A DNA stretch of 64,000 bases from Martinezella tropici (GCF_008370325.1 NZ_VNIP01000008.1:726680-790679); one strand, 5' to 3'; counted from the stretch's first letter, positions 1-9,666 are shown. Notes: a model not told the origin generated them from the sequence alone. Made by a program: numbers and translations.

Positions 1-462
1 AAGGACAGCCTGGAGCAGGTTCGGCTCGACAGGATTGTCGAAGGTATCGTCACTGAACTGAAGGCGATCGATATGAACGTCAAGAGCGGCGATCTGGAGC
101 AGGCGACGATCTGCGCGGGGCCGCTGGCCGTCACCCGCGCCTTGCGTAACCTGCTCATCAATGCCGCGACGCATGGCCAGTCGGCGACGGTGACGGTCAC
201 GCATCTTGGCAACCGGGCCGTCGTGAGGATTATCGATACCGGTCCCGGCATCCCCGAGGATCGATTGGATCAGGTGTTCGAACCCTTTTTCCGAATCGAT
301 ATCGCAAGGCAAAGATCCTTCCCCGGCGCTGGCCTCGGCATGGCTATTGCACGCGAAATCGTCACCCGATTCGAGGGCGAAATTACCGTGCGAAACCGCC
401 AGCCGCGGGGGCTTGAGCAAGTCGTGTCATTCAAAAGCGCCGAGACTAAGACCGCGGGTTGA
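1..462 (+). CDS. Sensor histidine kinase, C-terminal part (5' truncated by window)
   Basis: The frame is open from base 1 and stops at 460-462, so only about 153 C-terminal residues are present. They form a HATPase_c domain: the N-box (LRNLLINAATHG), the G1 box (DTGPGIP), an F-box-like region (FEPFFR) and the G2 box (GAGLGMAI). This domain binds ATP and phosphorylates the kinase's own dimerisation-domain histidine, which lies outside the window together with any sensor domain. The cognate response regulator is presumably upstream. It converges with the macB-like gene. The signal sensed cannot be told from this fragment. Confidence 0.9.
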   Translation, partial: KDSLEQVRLDRIVEGIVTELKAIDMNVKSGDLEQATICAGPLAVTRALRNLLINAATHGQSATVTVTHLGNRAVVRIIDTGPGIPEDRLDQVFEPFFRIDIARQRSFPGAGLGMAIAREIVTRFEGEITVRNRQPRGLEQVVSFKSAETKTAG

Positions 463-861
463 TCAAACAGAAAAGACCGAACGGATCAGCGGCATGCAAA
501 TGCGGCCACGCTCCAAGATAGCGGTCGGGTAAAGACCCGAATTTTGCCTCAAAACAGGATTTACTTGCGTAGGATTTTCGAAATTCTATGAACGACAGTA
601 TTTGCAGTAAGCTCATAGAACTTACTAAATAATGTTTCCGCGATAGAAAAGCCGAGACAACAAAATTCGTCAAAATGCCCTGTTTCAGCAACATTCGGAA
701 ATGTTCTGAGCGCCAACTGATGTAAAATTGTTGTCGATCAGCAGCTTGGCTCGAGCAGGCTTTGATCGCCCCGCATACCCGGCTTCGCCATGACGCCCCC
801 AACACGAATGGCGAAGCCGGATTGCTTTCCGGTAACGCCACCACGATTTTATCCAGGATAA
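463..861. other. 399-bp intergenic region between convergent genes
   Basis: No convincing gene is seen. The region is richer in A/T than its flanks. It holds a weak 6-bp inverted repeat at 606-626 and a strong 13-bp inverted repeat at 779-820, listed separately. Its position between two convergent transcripts fits a termination zone. Confidence 0.5.
779..820. terminator. 13-bp perfect inverted repeat, probable bidirectional terminator
   Basis: The arms 779-791 and 808-820 (CCGGCTTCGCCAT and its complement) pair perfectly around a 16-base loop. The hairpin lies 42 bp past the macB-like stop and downstream of the convergent kinase gene. There is no clean T-run on either side, so a role as a terminator or 3'-end stabiliser is inferred from position. 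Confidence 0.5.
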
Positions 862-2817
862 TCAGTCTCTTGAGAGTGCCGCCACTGGATCGAGCAGCGA
901 AGCGCTGCGCGCCGGCAGATAGCCGAACGTAAGGCCGATGGCGCAGGAGCAAGTGAAGGCGAGCATGATTGAACTCGCCGAATAAACCAAAGTAAAATTG
1001 GATCCGAAATAATTGAATGCGGCACCGAAGCCAAGTGCCGTTGCAATGCCCAAAGCGCCGCCCAGCAGACAGACCAGCACGGCTTCAATGAGAAATTGCT
1101 GCAGGATGTCCTGGCGTCTTGCACCGACTGCCATGCGCACGCCGATTTCGGCAACGCGTTCGGATACCGAGACGAGCATGATGTTCATGACGCCGATGCC
1201 GCCGACCAGCAGCGAGATGACGGCGATGGACGAGATAAGCAGAGTCATCGTCCGAATGGTGCTCGTGATCGTCTGACGGATATCGTCGGTGTTGAGGACG
1301 AAGAAATCCCTGTTGCCGTGGCGACGTTCCAGAAATTGGGTCACAGCCGCCTCGGCTGTCGAGCTATCGGCGTCATCAGCAACACGCACGGTAACGCTAC
1401 GCAACGACATGTCGCCGAGGAAGCGGGCTTGTACGCCGGTATAGGGAAGGTAAACTGAAAGATTGTCGCTGGAGCCGAAGCCTCCCTGCTGCGCGGCGAT
1501 AACACCAATGACGCGCACGGGGACCTTGCCAACGAAGATCGTCTGCCCGATCGGGCTGAGGCCTTTGTCCGCAAACAGCGCCGTCACTGTGTTCTGATCG
1601 ATCACCGCATCCTGCGTCATTCCTTGGACGCCGTCGGAATCAAACAGCCGGCCCGCGACCAATTTTGATCCTTTCACCGAAAAATACGCGTCGCCGACGC
1701 CGTTGATTAAAGCATTTGCCTCCGTCGCACCGAAGCGCACGGTGTTGCTGGTGGAGACGGTCGGCGTGACGGCGGCCACATAGGTGAGCTTTGCCAGCGC
1801 ATCAGCATCGGCAACCACCAAGGTTTTTATGCGTCCGGACCGGGTATCGCCGAAGCTCTTGCCGGGAAAGATCTCCAGCGTGTTCGTGCCGAGGCTGTTG
1901 ATATTTGCCAGAACCTTTCGCTGCGATCCCTCGCCAAGCGCTATGACGCTGACGACCGACGCAATACCAATAATGATTCCCAGCATGGTCAGGAAGGTAC
2001 GCAGCCGATGTGCTTGCAGTGCAAGCATCGCCATCCGGAACGCTTCGAGTAACCGACCCGTCATTTCGCCCCAGCCCGACCTGCCGGCGCGGGCCTCGGC
2101 AAGGGAGGCTTGGGGTTCCGCCGTTTCGTTTCGCGTCCGTCGGTCGGCGACTATGCGGCCATCGGAAATTTCGATGATGCGGTCGGCGCGCGAAGCGACA
2201 TTCATGTCGTGAGTGACGATGACGACCGTATGCCCCTCGGCATGCAATCCGCCGAGAATGCGCAGTACCTCTTCGCCGCTCTGCCGATCGAGTGCACCGG
2301 TCGGCTCGTCGGCAAGAATGACATTGCCATTGTTCATCAAGGCACGCGCAATCGAGACGCGCTGCTGCTGGCCACCGGAAAGCTGGCCCGGCCGATGGCT
2401 GCCGCGTTCACCCATGCCGAGACGCTCAAGCAGTGCGATGGCACGTTCACGTCTCGTCTCGGTCGGCCGCCCGGCATAGATCGCCGGCACCTCGATGTTG
2501 CCGATCGCCGTCAATTCCGAAAGCAGATGGTAGCGCTGGAAGATAAAACCGAAATGTTCTCGCCGCAGCCGGGATAGCGCATCGCTGTCGAGGCTATGCG
2601 TATGCACGCCAGCGATCGCGTAGGTACCGCCGGTGGGGCGATCGAGCAGGCCGATGATGTTCATCAGAGTCGATTTTCCGGAGCCGGAAGGCCCGACGAT
2701 GGCAACCATCTCGCCTTCGGCTATCGACAGATCGACATCCTGCAACACCGCGATAGTGCGGTCGCCCGACCGGTATTCGCGCCGCACGCGCCGCAATTCG
2801 ATGATGGGGAAGGGCAC
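862..2817 (-). CDS. macB: MacB-like ABC transporter, fused ATPase and permease
   Basis: This 651-residue protein has an N-terminal ABC ATPase with Walker [10 protein letters not shown] at 42-50, signature LSGGQQQR at 146-153, Walker B ending in DEPTGALD near 170-177, and an H-loop VTHD. A MacB core domain follows, with one membrane helix near 260-290, a large periplasmic region, and three helices at the C-terminus (FtsX-like). MacB proteins are mechanotransmission pumps that drive substrates from the periplasm through an outer-membrane duct. The start lies 3 bp after the macA-like stop, so the two are cotranscribed and probably coupled. The substrate (macrolide, peptide, siderophore or lipid) cannot be told. 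Confidence 0.9.
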   Translation of the reverse strand: MPFPIIELRRVRREYRSGDRTIAVLQDVDLSIAEGEMVAIVGPSGSGKSTLMNIIGLLDRPTGGTYAIAGVHTHSLDSDALSRLRREHFGFIFQRYHLLSELTAIGNIEVPAIYAGRPTETRRERAIALLERLGMGERGSHRPGQLSGGQQQRVSIARALMNNGNVILADEPTGALDRQSGEEVLRILGGLHAEGHTVVIVTHDMNVASRADRIIEISDGRIVADRRTRNETAEPQASLAEARAGRSGWGEMTGRLLEAFRMAMLALQAHRLRTFLTMLGIIIGIASVVSVIALGEGSQRKVLANINSLGTNTLEIFPGKSFGDTRSGRIKTLVVADADALAKLTYVAAVTPTVSTSNTVRFGATEANALINGVGDAYFSVKGSKLVAGRLFDSDGVQGMTQDAVIDQNTVTALFADKGLSPIGQTIFVGKVPVRVIGVIAAQQGGFGSSDNLSVYLPYTGVQARFLGDMSLRSVTVRVADDADSSTAEAAVTQFLERRHGNRDFFVLNTDDIRQTITSTIRTMTLLISSIAVISLLVGGIGVMNIMLVSVSERVAEIGVRMAVGARRQDILQQFLIEAVLVCLLGGALGIATALGFGAAFNYFGSNFTLVYSASSIMLAFTCSCAIGLTFGYLPARSASLLDPVAALSRD

Positions 2818-2820
2818 GGC

Positions 2821-4134
2821 TTAGAATCCCATGGGCGGCGGGCCGCCATTGCTGCTGCTCTTCGTCGCCGTGGCGCTCGCCTCCCCGATAACGACATTCT
2901 CGCCCTCCGATAGGCCGGACCGGATCTCGGCGGAGACATTGTTGTTGAGGCCGATGGTGACCTTGCGCTGGTTTCGCTTGCCATCGTCGCCCAGCGTCTG
3001 AACGACATAGGAGCCGTCTGCCGACTTGGCGCCCAATGCGGAGGAGGGGATGGTGAGCACATCCTTGGCCTCGCCGAGCACGATGTGAACTTCGGCCGAC
3101 ATATAGGTGCGGAAATAGTTCTCGCGGTTGGGCACGGCGAAGACGCCGTTGTAGTAGATTGCCGAGGATGAGGACGACGATGTCGTACTGCTGACGGAGG
3201 ACGAGGTGGTGGTCGAGGAGGTAACGCTGCTGTCACTGGTGATCGATTCCGGTGCCGGTTCGATCGATTGCAGCGTGGCGTCATGGCGCGTACCGGGATC
3301 ACCCAGAATGGTGAAATAGATAGGCTGTCCTGCCCTGACCTTGACGACATCGGCTTCCGATATTTCAGTGCGGACGATCATCGTATCGAGCTGCCCCAGA
3401 ATGACGATGGTCGGCGCCGATTGGGCCGCATTGACCGTCTGGCCCTGCTGGTTGACGATGGCAAGCACGGTGCCGTCCATCGGCGCCGTGATGTGCGTGT
3501 AGGAAAGATTGGCGCGCGCCGTTTCGACCGCAACTTCGGCAGAGGTGATCTGCGCATCGAGAGCCGCGATCTGGGCGGTGATCTTCTTGACGCTCGCTTC
3601 CGCGCTATCAAGGTCGGCCTTGGAGCCCGCTTGATTGCGGAATACCGTCTGCTGGCGGATGAGCGTGAGCTGTGCATTCGCAAGATCGGCCTCGCTTTCC
3701 TGACGCTGTGCCTTGACGTTTGCGAGGGAGGCCTGCGCGGTCTTCAGGTCGTTGCTTTGCGTGGTCGAATCGATTTCGGCAACCAGCGTATCCTTCTTCA
3801 CCGTATCACCGAGCTTGACGTGAAGTGCCGTGATCCGCCCGGAGACCTGTGCACCGACGGCAACCAGATTCACCGGCTTGAATGTGCCCGAGGCGAGCAC
3901 GGCTTCCTCGACATTGCCGCGTGTCACCGGCGCCGTGATGGCGGATGATGTCTGCCGATCGAAATAGCCATAGCGGAAAGAAATGAAGCCGACTGCGGCG
4001 AGCGCAAGGAGAGCGACAAACAAAAGGTGCCGTCGTCGGATGCTTCTACGTGGCCGAGGCTTGGCAGGTGCTGCGTCCTTGGTGCGTTTCGGACTGGCGG
4101 TTGCCGGCGCTTTCTGATCCATGGTGTTCAGCAT
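2821..4134 (-). CDS. macA: MacA-like periplasmic adaptor (HlyD/RND-type membrane fusion protein)
   Basis: The protein has 437 residues. A basic cytoplasmic N-terminus (about 1-35) and one membrane helix (about 36-55) are followed by a lipoyl/barrel-sandwich half, a long coiled coil (about 125-210), the second lipoyl half (THITAPMDGTV) and beta-barrel domains. Such adaptors bridge MacB to the outer-membrane factor. An odd insert of almost only Ser and Thr occupies roughly residues 295-323 (bases about 3168-3249), inside the beta-barrel region. It is 4 bp downstream of the outer-membrane factor gene and 3 bp upstream of macB, so the three form an operon. A second in-frame Met is at residue 5. 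Confidence 0.88.
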   Translation of the reverse strand: MLNTMDQKAPATASPKRTKDAAPAKPRPRRSIRRRHLLFVALLALAAVGFISFRYGYFDRQTSSAITAPVTRGNVEEAVLASGTFKPVNLVAVGAQVSGRITALHVKLGDTVKKDTLVAEIDSTTQSNDLKTAQASLANVKAQRQESEADLANAQLTLIRQQTVFRNQAGSKADLDSAEASVKKITAQIAALDAQITSAEVAVETARANLSYTHITAPMDGTVLAIVNQQGQTVNAAQSAPTIVILGQLDTMIVRTEISEADVVKVRAGQPIYFTILGDPGTRHDATLQSIEPAPESITSDSSVTSSTTTSSSVSSTTSSSSSSAIYYNGVFAVPNRENYFRTYMSAEVHIVLGEAKDVLTIPSSALGAKSADGSYVVQTLGDDGKRNQRKVTIGLNNNVSAEIRSGLSEGENVVIGEASATATKSSSNGGPPPMGF

Positions 4135-4138
4135 GAGA

Positions 4139-5629
4139 CTACTTGGCCATCGCTAGATGTGGGCCGGTATTGGTGTCGACCACGGCTGGTTTCGAGGCGT
4201 CGATCTGCCCGTCCCAGCCTCCGCCGAGGGCCTTGTTGAGCGAGATATAATCGGTGGCGATCGAAGCTCTGCTTTGAATGACGGACTCCTCGGCGCTGTA
4301 GAGCGAACGTTCGGCATCGAGCACATCGAGAAAACTCGAGACGCCGGCCTGGTTCAGCGTGCGCGAGAGATCCGATGCGTTGCGATAGGAGTTGCTGGAC
4401 GAAACGATCTTGGCGTATTTCAGCCGCTCTTGGGTCAGAGATACGACCGCATTCTCGACATCCTCCATGGCCGACAGCACGGCCGACTGGTAGGCGATGA
4501 AATATTGGTCTCGCTGCGCCTTGGCGACATCGACTGCGGCCTTGAGCTGGCCGCCCTGGAAGATCGGGACCGTCAGTGACGGCCCGAATGTCCATCCGAT
4601 GGAGGATTTCTTCGCCAGATCGCCGATGCTCGTGGCTGACGAAGAAATGTCGCCTGTCAGCGAGATCGACGGATAGCGATTGGCTTCGGCCTCACCGATC
4701 TTGGCCGTGTATTGCGCAAGTTGCCTCTCCGCGAGACGAACGTCCGGCCGCGATGTCAGGATATCGGCGGGAATGCCGGTTGAGACATTCATCCTGGGAC
4801 TTGGAATCGGCCCGCTGCCCTTGAGCCTTTCCTCGAGCGTGGCTGGCGGCTTGCCTAGCAGCACGCTCAGACGGTGCACCGCTTGCATATAGGAGATTTC
4901 GTAGGTCGGAATATCCGACTCAGTGCTGCTGGCGAGAGCATCGGCCTTGGCCGTGTCGACGGCGGTAGCACTGCCTGCGAGATACTCCGCGTGAGTCAGG
5001 GCTGCGCTCTTGCGTTGTGATACGGCACTGCGCTTGGCGAGATCGCGCAGCGCCTGGTATTCGCGCGCTTGCACATAGTAGGACGCGACGTCGCCGATCA
5101 ATGTCAGCATGGTGTCGCGTAGCTGCTCGTCGGCGGCATCGACACCATATTTTGCCGCCTCGGTGGCGCGCTTGTTGCCGCCGAAAAGATCGAGTTCCCA
5201 ACTGGCGTCGAAGCCGCCGTCATAGAGCGTGGAGAACGTGGCGTCGGTTGTGCCGCTTGATGCGGCCGACGTACGTGTTCGCGTTCCCGAACCGGTTCCC
5301 TCGACGCTCGGCAGTAATGCGCCTTTCTGCTCGCGGTAAGTGGCACGTGCTTCACGGATTTTTGCCTTGGCCGTCGCCACATCCAGGTTGCTGGCCATGG
5401 CCTCCTCGATCAGCGCATCAAGTGTCGGATCCTTGAGTTGCTTCCACCATTGAGACAATTGCGGCGCCTTCGAAGGCTTCGTTCTGGCTTTGCTGCCCCA
5501 ATGAGACGGCATTGCAAGGTCGGGTGTCCGGTAATCCGGGCCGACGACGCAGCTTGTCAGCGTCCCGGCAAGTGCGGCCGCTATGGCTATATGTGGCAAG
5601 CTTTTGCTTGGACGCGAACATGTCGACAA
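4139..5629 (-). CDS. Outer-membrane efflux factor lipoprotein, NodT/OprM family
   Basis: This is a 496-residue member of the TolC/OprM/NodT family. Residues 1-27 are a lipoprotein signal with lipobox LTSC (Cys27), followed by VVGPDYRTP, typical of NodT-type factors. Two repeated OEP domains with long helices follow. It would trimerise as the outer-membrane duct for the MacAB pair encoded just downstream. The start taken is TTG at 5629, because a purine-rich AGGGA lies about 9 bases upstream; the nearby ATG is in another frame. Many macAB loci borrow TolC from elsewhere, so a dedicated factor as first gene makes this operon self-contained. Confidence 0.88.
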   Translation of the reverse strand: MSTCSRPSKSLPHIAIAAALAGTLTSCVVGPDYRTPDLAMPSHWGSKARTKPSKAPQLSQWWKQLKDPTLDALIEEAMASNLDVATAKAKIREARATYREQKGALLPSVEGTGSGTRTRTSAASSGTTDATFSTLYDGGFDASWELDLFGGNKRATEAAKYGVDAADEQLRDTMLTLIGDVASYYVQAREYQALRDLAKRSAVSQRKSAALTHAEYLAGSATAVDTAKADALASSTESDIPTYEISYMQAVHRLSVLLGKPPATLEERLKGSGPIPSPRMNVSTGIPADILTSRPDVRLAERQLAQYTAKIGEAEANRYPSISLTGDISSSATSIGDLAKKSSIGWTFGPSLTVPIFQGGQLKAAVDVAKAQRDQYFIAYQSAVLSAMEDVENAVVSLTQERLKYAKIVSSSNSYRNASDLSRTLNQAGVSSFLDVLDAERSLYSAEESVIQSRASIATDYISLNKALGGGWDGQIDASKPAVVDTNTGPHLAMAK

Positions 5630-5917
5630 GATTTTTATCCCTGATCAATTAGTCTTTTGCGTTGGCTTTTGTTGATCCTTGCGCAGGCAACGGAACGTTT
5701 CAGGGAGGCCGCCTGCGTTTCCCGTCGGAAGGCTGGCGCCAGCACACGACAGGTCCGAGAACGCCGGGCGGGGCGCTCCCGGACCATTCAGCCCAGAGGG
5801 GCTGCTCCTTCCAATCGACAGGTGCGTCCGGGGGGATCTCGATCGATTGGAGGTGGAGAGGAAATGATCTGGATCGACTAAACAGCGGCTTCTTTCCTGA
5901 TCGAACCTCTGTTGCGA

Positions 5918-6535
5918 TCAGCGGAATGCATGAGGGCCGGGAATAAGGAAACGTTCGGCATCCTCAAGCTTTGCAAGCTGATCCGCGGTCAAAACCTTCT
6001 GAAGAGCGGTAGCCTTGTCCTTGAGGGCAGTTGCCTTGGCAACACGATCGAGAGCACCATCGGCGAGACGTTCACCAAAGAGTTCCGTCGGCTTGTCGGC
6101 CTCGCGATCGAGCTGCCGCGTGGTGTCACCATTCGCGGGCGGCGGGCCGGGGGGCTGATGCTTTGGGAAGGCCAGAAAATCCGTAAGCGCGTTGGTATAG
6201 TCCCGCCAGGCATCGAGCTGAGCGCTGCGAATGCCGATCAAGGTTTCCATCGCCGACAACTTGCCTGCCAGTTCCAGGGTCGGGCTCGGCGGGTGAGGGA
6301 GGCCATGCAGCGGCATGGGCATGTCTTCGCCGAAAGCCATCATCGGGCCTTGGGGATGCGGACCGGGGAAACCCCAACCCTCTGGCGGCATGTGAGCTGG
6401 AGGTGGCGATGCCATCTCGGCGATGGGTGTGGTTTGAGCGTCTGGCGTCGCGGCCGGCTCGCTGGCGAGCGCCGAAGCGGCGATGCCGCCGATAGCCGTT
6501 ATCAACAAAGTTGCGACGATATATTGTTGCCTCAT
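5918..6535 (-). CDS. Spy/CpxP-like periplasmic protein (LTxxQ-type)
   Basis: About 205 residues from the preferred ATG at 6535, which has GAAGG about 8 bases upstream; two earlier Met codons exist at 6556 and 6550. A signal peptide (about 1-25, ending near ASA) leads to a Pro/Met/His-rich stretch (about 30-80) and a helical part with LTADQLAKLEDAE, like the LTxxQ motif of Spy/CpxP. Family members are periplasmic chaperones or metal and envelope stress sensors. The Met/His-rich segment could bind copper or another soft metal, which is inference. Its promoter region is shared with no divergent gene seen. Confidence 0.65.
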   Translation of the reverse strand: MRQQYIVATLLITAIGGIAASALASEPAATPDAQTTPIAEMASPPPAHMPPEGWGFPGPHPQGPMMAFGEDMPMPLHGLPHPPSPTLELAGKLSAMETLIGIRSAQLDAWRDYTNALTDFLAFPKHQPPGPPPANGDTTRQLDREADKPTELFGERLADGALDRVAKATALKDKATALQKVLTADQLAKLEDAERFLIPGPHAFR

Positions 6536-6877
6536 GATCAGTGCCTTCATTACCATTGACTGATGCTGAGGCTAGCGGGGCCATATGAACGCAATAGGTC
6601 TCGACATTTCCGAATGTTTCTCCTTGGGGAAGGTTGCGAACGAAGTTTGCCAGGGGAGGCGGCGGCAACAATTCATTACAACTTTTCTTGGCGGACCACG
6701 CGCAGAGCGAACATTGCAACCGCACCAAGACCGGATCCAGAATCGAAGCTGCTGCTGTTCATAAGGCGTTAATCCCAGCGCAAGTGACGCTATCGCCATG
6801 AAAAGAGCCGCACCTTTGGGTACGGCTCCTTTCGAGACTTGCTCGACGCGCTGTTTCGGGGCAGGCCGACAGCTTTC
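6536..6877. other. 342-bp intergenic region
   Basis: The region upstream of the Spy-like gene holds no supported gene. A minus-strand terminator-like hairpin at 6801-6828 follows the small Cys-rich gene. The rest presumably carries the promoter of the Spy-like gene, but no clear -35/-10 pair was recognised. Confidence 0.4.
6801..6828 (-). terminator. Intrinsic terminator after the small Cys-rich gene
   Basis: Read on the minus strand, GAGCCG and CGGCTC (6823-6828 and 6805-6810) pair around a 12-base loop and run directly into TTTTC. It lies about 50 bp past the stop of the 53-residue gene. Confidence 0.6.
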
Positions 6878-7039
6878 CTATTCCTTGCCGCTCGCGGCAG
6901 CCGACGTCGATTGCCCGGCTTCCTTCAAGGCAGCCGCGCATTCCTCGCAGCATACCTCGACCGATTTGCCGCCAAGATTGACCTTGATCGTGTCTGCGCC
7001 GAGTTCGCAGTCGCAGGCGGCGCATGTTGTTCTCTTCAT
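6878..7039 (-). CDS. 53-residue Cys-rich metal-binding-like protein
   Basis: This small frame begins MKRTTCAACDCELGAD and contains Cys at 6, 9, 11, 30, 31 and 34, arranged CxxCxC and CCxxC. The pattern resembles treble-clef/zinc-ribbon or YHS-like metal-binding proteins. A good ribosome-binding site (AAAGGAT) sits about 6 bases before the ATG, and a terminator follows, so it appears to be a complete one-gene transcript. The C-terminal 12 residues are a low-complexity Ser/Ala tail. It lies between an AraC regulator and the Spy-like gene. Function is unknown; zinc or copper binding is inferred only from the cysteines. Confidence 0.7.
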   Translation of the reverse strand: MKRTTCAACDCELGADTIKVNLGGKSVEVCCEECAAALKEAGQSTSAAASGKE

Positions 7040-7121
7040 GTCGTGATCCTTTCCCGATTAGTCCCCTTGCCGGGGCAGGATCATGAAAGCATCGATCGCC
7101 GGATAGGTGCTGTCAGAATCT

Positions 7122-7973
7122 TTAGCGAACCGCGTAGCGCTTCGGCTTCAATTGCGCCGAGCGCTGAAATTCCGCCGGCGTCTGCCCATAGGTCTGCTTG
7201 AAGGCTGCGCTGAAATGGCTGTGACTGGAAAAGCCGAGATCGAGCCCGAGCATGGTCAGGTCGTCGTAAGTGCCGAGAAGATCGAGTGCCCGTGCCAGCC
7301 GCAACCGCAACTGATAGCGATAGAGCGGAATGGCTTCGACCTGCTGGAAGACCTGTGTCAGGTATACCGGCGAGACGCCGACCTCCTTGGCAATCTCGGC
7401 AAGCGTCCACCGCCGGGCGAGATCGGAGGACAGGACGAGTTTCGCCCGATCGACCAGTTTCTGCCGGCCGAAGCTTGCGCCCGCCTCATGGGAAGTAAGC
7501 TCGCCGAGCGAGCGGCGCACCAGCGTCAGCGCCAGCGTTTCGCCCTCCAGGCTTTCGGCTATGTTGCGGCTGAGCCCATGACGAAGCATCGCCACAAGCG
7601 CTTGCGCTCGCGGGTCGATGCGACGGCGCTGACGGCGGAAGACGACGCCTTCGCCCAATTGTATCTGTTCCTTTGGCGCGAGCTCATGCAGCAGGGCCTC
7701 GTCGATCATGAGATCGAGACAGGAATCGCCACCCTCGACGGGGTGGCTGATCCTGTAGTCCTGGCCGCGATTGAAGAAGACAACCTGATTGGCTTCCGAA
7801 ACGGCCTCGCTTTGACCGACGTGCCGCTTGAAGACGCCGCGATAAGTATAGACGAGGCTTGTCTTGTGGGCGCACTCCTCATCGCTCTTATGCCGACAGT
7901 CGCCATTGCAGAGAACATCGCGGATGAGGACGCTTTTCGTCTTCAGCAGCACCGTTGTCGAAAATTGTAGCAT
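7122..7973 (-). CDS. AraC-family transcriptional regulator
   Basis: A 283-residue protein. The N-terminal ~165 residues look like a cupin-like ligand domain, and the C-terminal ~100 carry the double helix-turn-helix: WTLAEIAKEVGVSPVYLTQVF for the first and DLGFSSHSHFSAAFKQTYGQTP, the classic AraC signature, for the second. A ribosome-binding site GAGGA precedes the ATG. It stands alone, upstream of the Cys-rich gene on the same strand with an 80-bp gap. Its N-terminus contains several Cys and His residues (about 22-34), so metal or redox sensing is conceivable but unproven. Confidence 0.85.
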   Translation of the reverse strand: MLQFSTTVLLKTKSVLIRDVLCNGDCRHKSDEECAHKTSLVYTYRGVFKRHVGQSEAVSEANQVVFFNRGQDYRISHPVEGGDSCLDLMIDEALLHELAPKEQIQLGEGVVFRRQRRRIDPRAQALVAMLRHGLSRNIAESLEGETLALTLVRRSLGELTSHEAGASFGRQKLVDRAKLVLSSDLARRWTLAEIAKEVGVSPVYLTQVFQQVEAIPLYRYQLRLRLARALDLLGTYDDLTMLGLDLGFSSHSHFSAAFKQTYGQTPAEFQRSAQLKPKRYAVR

Positions 7974-8042
7974 GCCGAAATCCTCATCCCACCGCTTCAG
8001 CCGGTTGCATAGCGTGAACCTAGCACGTTCCGCTTCATATTT

Positions 8043-8270
8043 TTAGTAGCGACTGTAAACATGGACATCGCTTCCGGCTTGCCCGCGAGAAAGCCCTATG
8101 TCCTTCAGCTGGTCGTCGGAAAGCTCAAGCAGTGCATTGCGATTTCTTCTCTCGGCAATTTTGCGCGCAAGGAGGCGCACCATATCGATGAAGACCGAGA
8201 GAGGGGTATGCCGGGCCTTGCGGACGGCACAGCTGCGCTCGGTAAAAATTGTGATGTTTGCGACTTGCAT
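8043..8270 (-). CDS. DUF1127 small protein
   Basis: A 75-residue protein from ATG 8270, chosen because GGAG lies 8 bases upstream; the frame is open further upstream without a better site. The C-terminal half (RNALLELSDDQLKDIGLSR) is the DUF1127 (YjiS-like) signature found in many small rhizobial proteins, where Arg-rich helices have been linked to RNA turnover and to phosphate or carbon metabolism. The role here is unknown. It is monocistronic and divergent from the M24 peptidase gene. Confidence 0.8.
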   Translation of the reverse strand: MQVANITIFTERSCAVRKARHTPLSVFIDMVRLLARKIAERRNRNALLELSDDQLKDIGLSRGQAGSDVHVYSRY

Positions 8271-8510
8271 GGCGATACTCCACCGCTTGTTTCGATGGAG
8301 ACAGTGAACCATTGAGAGGGCTTCCGCGCTGTCAGATAATTTAGCGATCGACGAGGCAGCCGAGCGAGACCAACGTCCTATATGCGATAGTGACAAACAA
8401 TCGTGGATAGCGGTTGCAATATCAGTATTTTTATTGTCGACATCTTGCCCACAGCGACGATAGTGTCGCGGCCATCCTGCATAAGGTCGAGTTTATCGAG
8501 GAGAGTGAAA

Positions 8511-9653
8511 ATGTCGTGGCAACATCCCATCCCCCGGATCACCGAAGAGGAACGGCAGCAACGCCTTTCGCGGCTTCGCCAGCTTCTCGACGCGCATAGA
8601 CTGGCCGGCATGCTGCTCGGGCCGACGGAAAGTCTGCGATATTTCACCGGGCTCGTCTGGCATGCGAGCGAGAGGTTTCTGGGCGCACTCGTCACGCCGA
8701 CCGCGCTCTATTACATCGTTCCCGGCTTCGAGCGCAGCCGCGTAGAGACGCTGCCGCATCTGCCGGCCGAAATCCTCGAATGGCAGGAAGAGGAGAGCAG
8801 TGCGGCATTGATCGCTCGCACGCTCGGAAATTCAGGTATTTTGGCGCTCGACGACAATATGCCGCTCTATTTCTATAACGCATTGGCGACCGAGCTTGGA
8901 GCCGAAAGGCTGACCGATGGCGGATTGCTCATCAACGGCCTGCGGCGGATCAAATCTCCCGCGGAAATCGCGCTCATCCAATATGCGATGAACTTGACGC
9001 TCGATGTGCATAAGCAGGCCCATGCCTTGCTCAAGCCGGGAATCCGCGCCTCAGACGTGGTCGCGTTCATCGACCAGCGGCATCGCGAAGCGGGTGCCCA
9101 TGGCGGTTCGACCTTCTGTATCGTGTCTTTCGGCGAGGCGACATCGCTTCCGCATGGCGCAGACGGCGATCAGACGCTCGGCGAAGATGACGTTATCCTG
9201 GTGGACACGGGCGCACGCATCGACGGCTATCATTCTGATCTGACGAGAACATACAAGCTGAAAGCCGGCGATAGCGCCTTCGAAGACGCCTGGGCGATCG
9301 AGCGGGAGGCGCAGCAAGCGGTTTTCGATGCGGCTAAGCTGGGCGCTGCCTGCTCCAGCCTCGATGATGCGGCACGGGCCGTGCTGGCAAAATATGCACT
9401 TGGCCCCGATTACAAGCTGCCGGGCCTGCCGCATCGCGCCGGCCATGGCCTCGGGCTGGACATCCATGAGGAGCCTTACATCGCGCGCGGCAATGCGATG
9501 GCACTTGCGCCCGGCATGTGCTTTTCGAACGAGCCGATGATCGTCCTTCCGCAGAAATTCGGCATCAGGCTCGAGGATCATATCCATATGACGGCGGACG
9601 GCCCGTGCTGGTTTACCCAGCCATCCAAGGGACCGACCGAACCTTTCGCCTGA
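8511..9653 (+). CDS. M24-family Xaa-Pro dipeptidase/aminopeptidase
   Basis: 380 residues from ATG 8511, which has GGAGAG about 5 bases upstream; the frame is open to 8403 but without a ribosome site. The N-terminal creatinase-like domain (about 1-135) is followed by a pita-bread catalytic domain with metal ligands in DTGARIDGYHSDLTRT, in AGHGLGLDIHEEPY, in the NEPMI motif, and in the C-terminal EDHI. The family hydrolyses X-Pro dipeptides or related amides with two divalent metals, usually in the cytoplasm. It is a single-gene unit, convergent with the DUF2278 gene. Confidence 0.88.
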   Translation: MSWQHPIPRITEEERQQRLSRLRQLLDAHRLAGMLLGPTESLRYFTGLVWHASERFLGALVTPTALYYIVPGFERSRVETLPHLPAEILEWQEEESSAALIARTLGNSGILALDDNMPLYFYNALATELGAERLTDGGLLINGLRRIKSPAEIALIQYAMNLTLDVHKQAHALLKPGIRASDVVAFIDQRHREAGAHGGSTFCIVSFGEATSLPHGADGDQTLGEDDVILVDTGARIDGYHSDLTRTYKLKAGDSAFEDAWAIEREAQQAVFDAAKLGAACSSLDDAARAVLAKYALGPDYKLPGLPHRAGHGLGLDIHEEPYIARGNAMALAPGMCFSNEPMIVLPQKFGIRLEDHIHMTADGPCWFTQPSKGPTEPFA

Positions 9654-9666
9654 TGGCAGAGACAGC

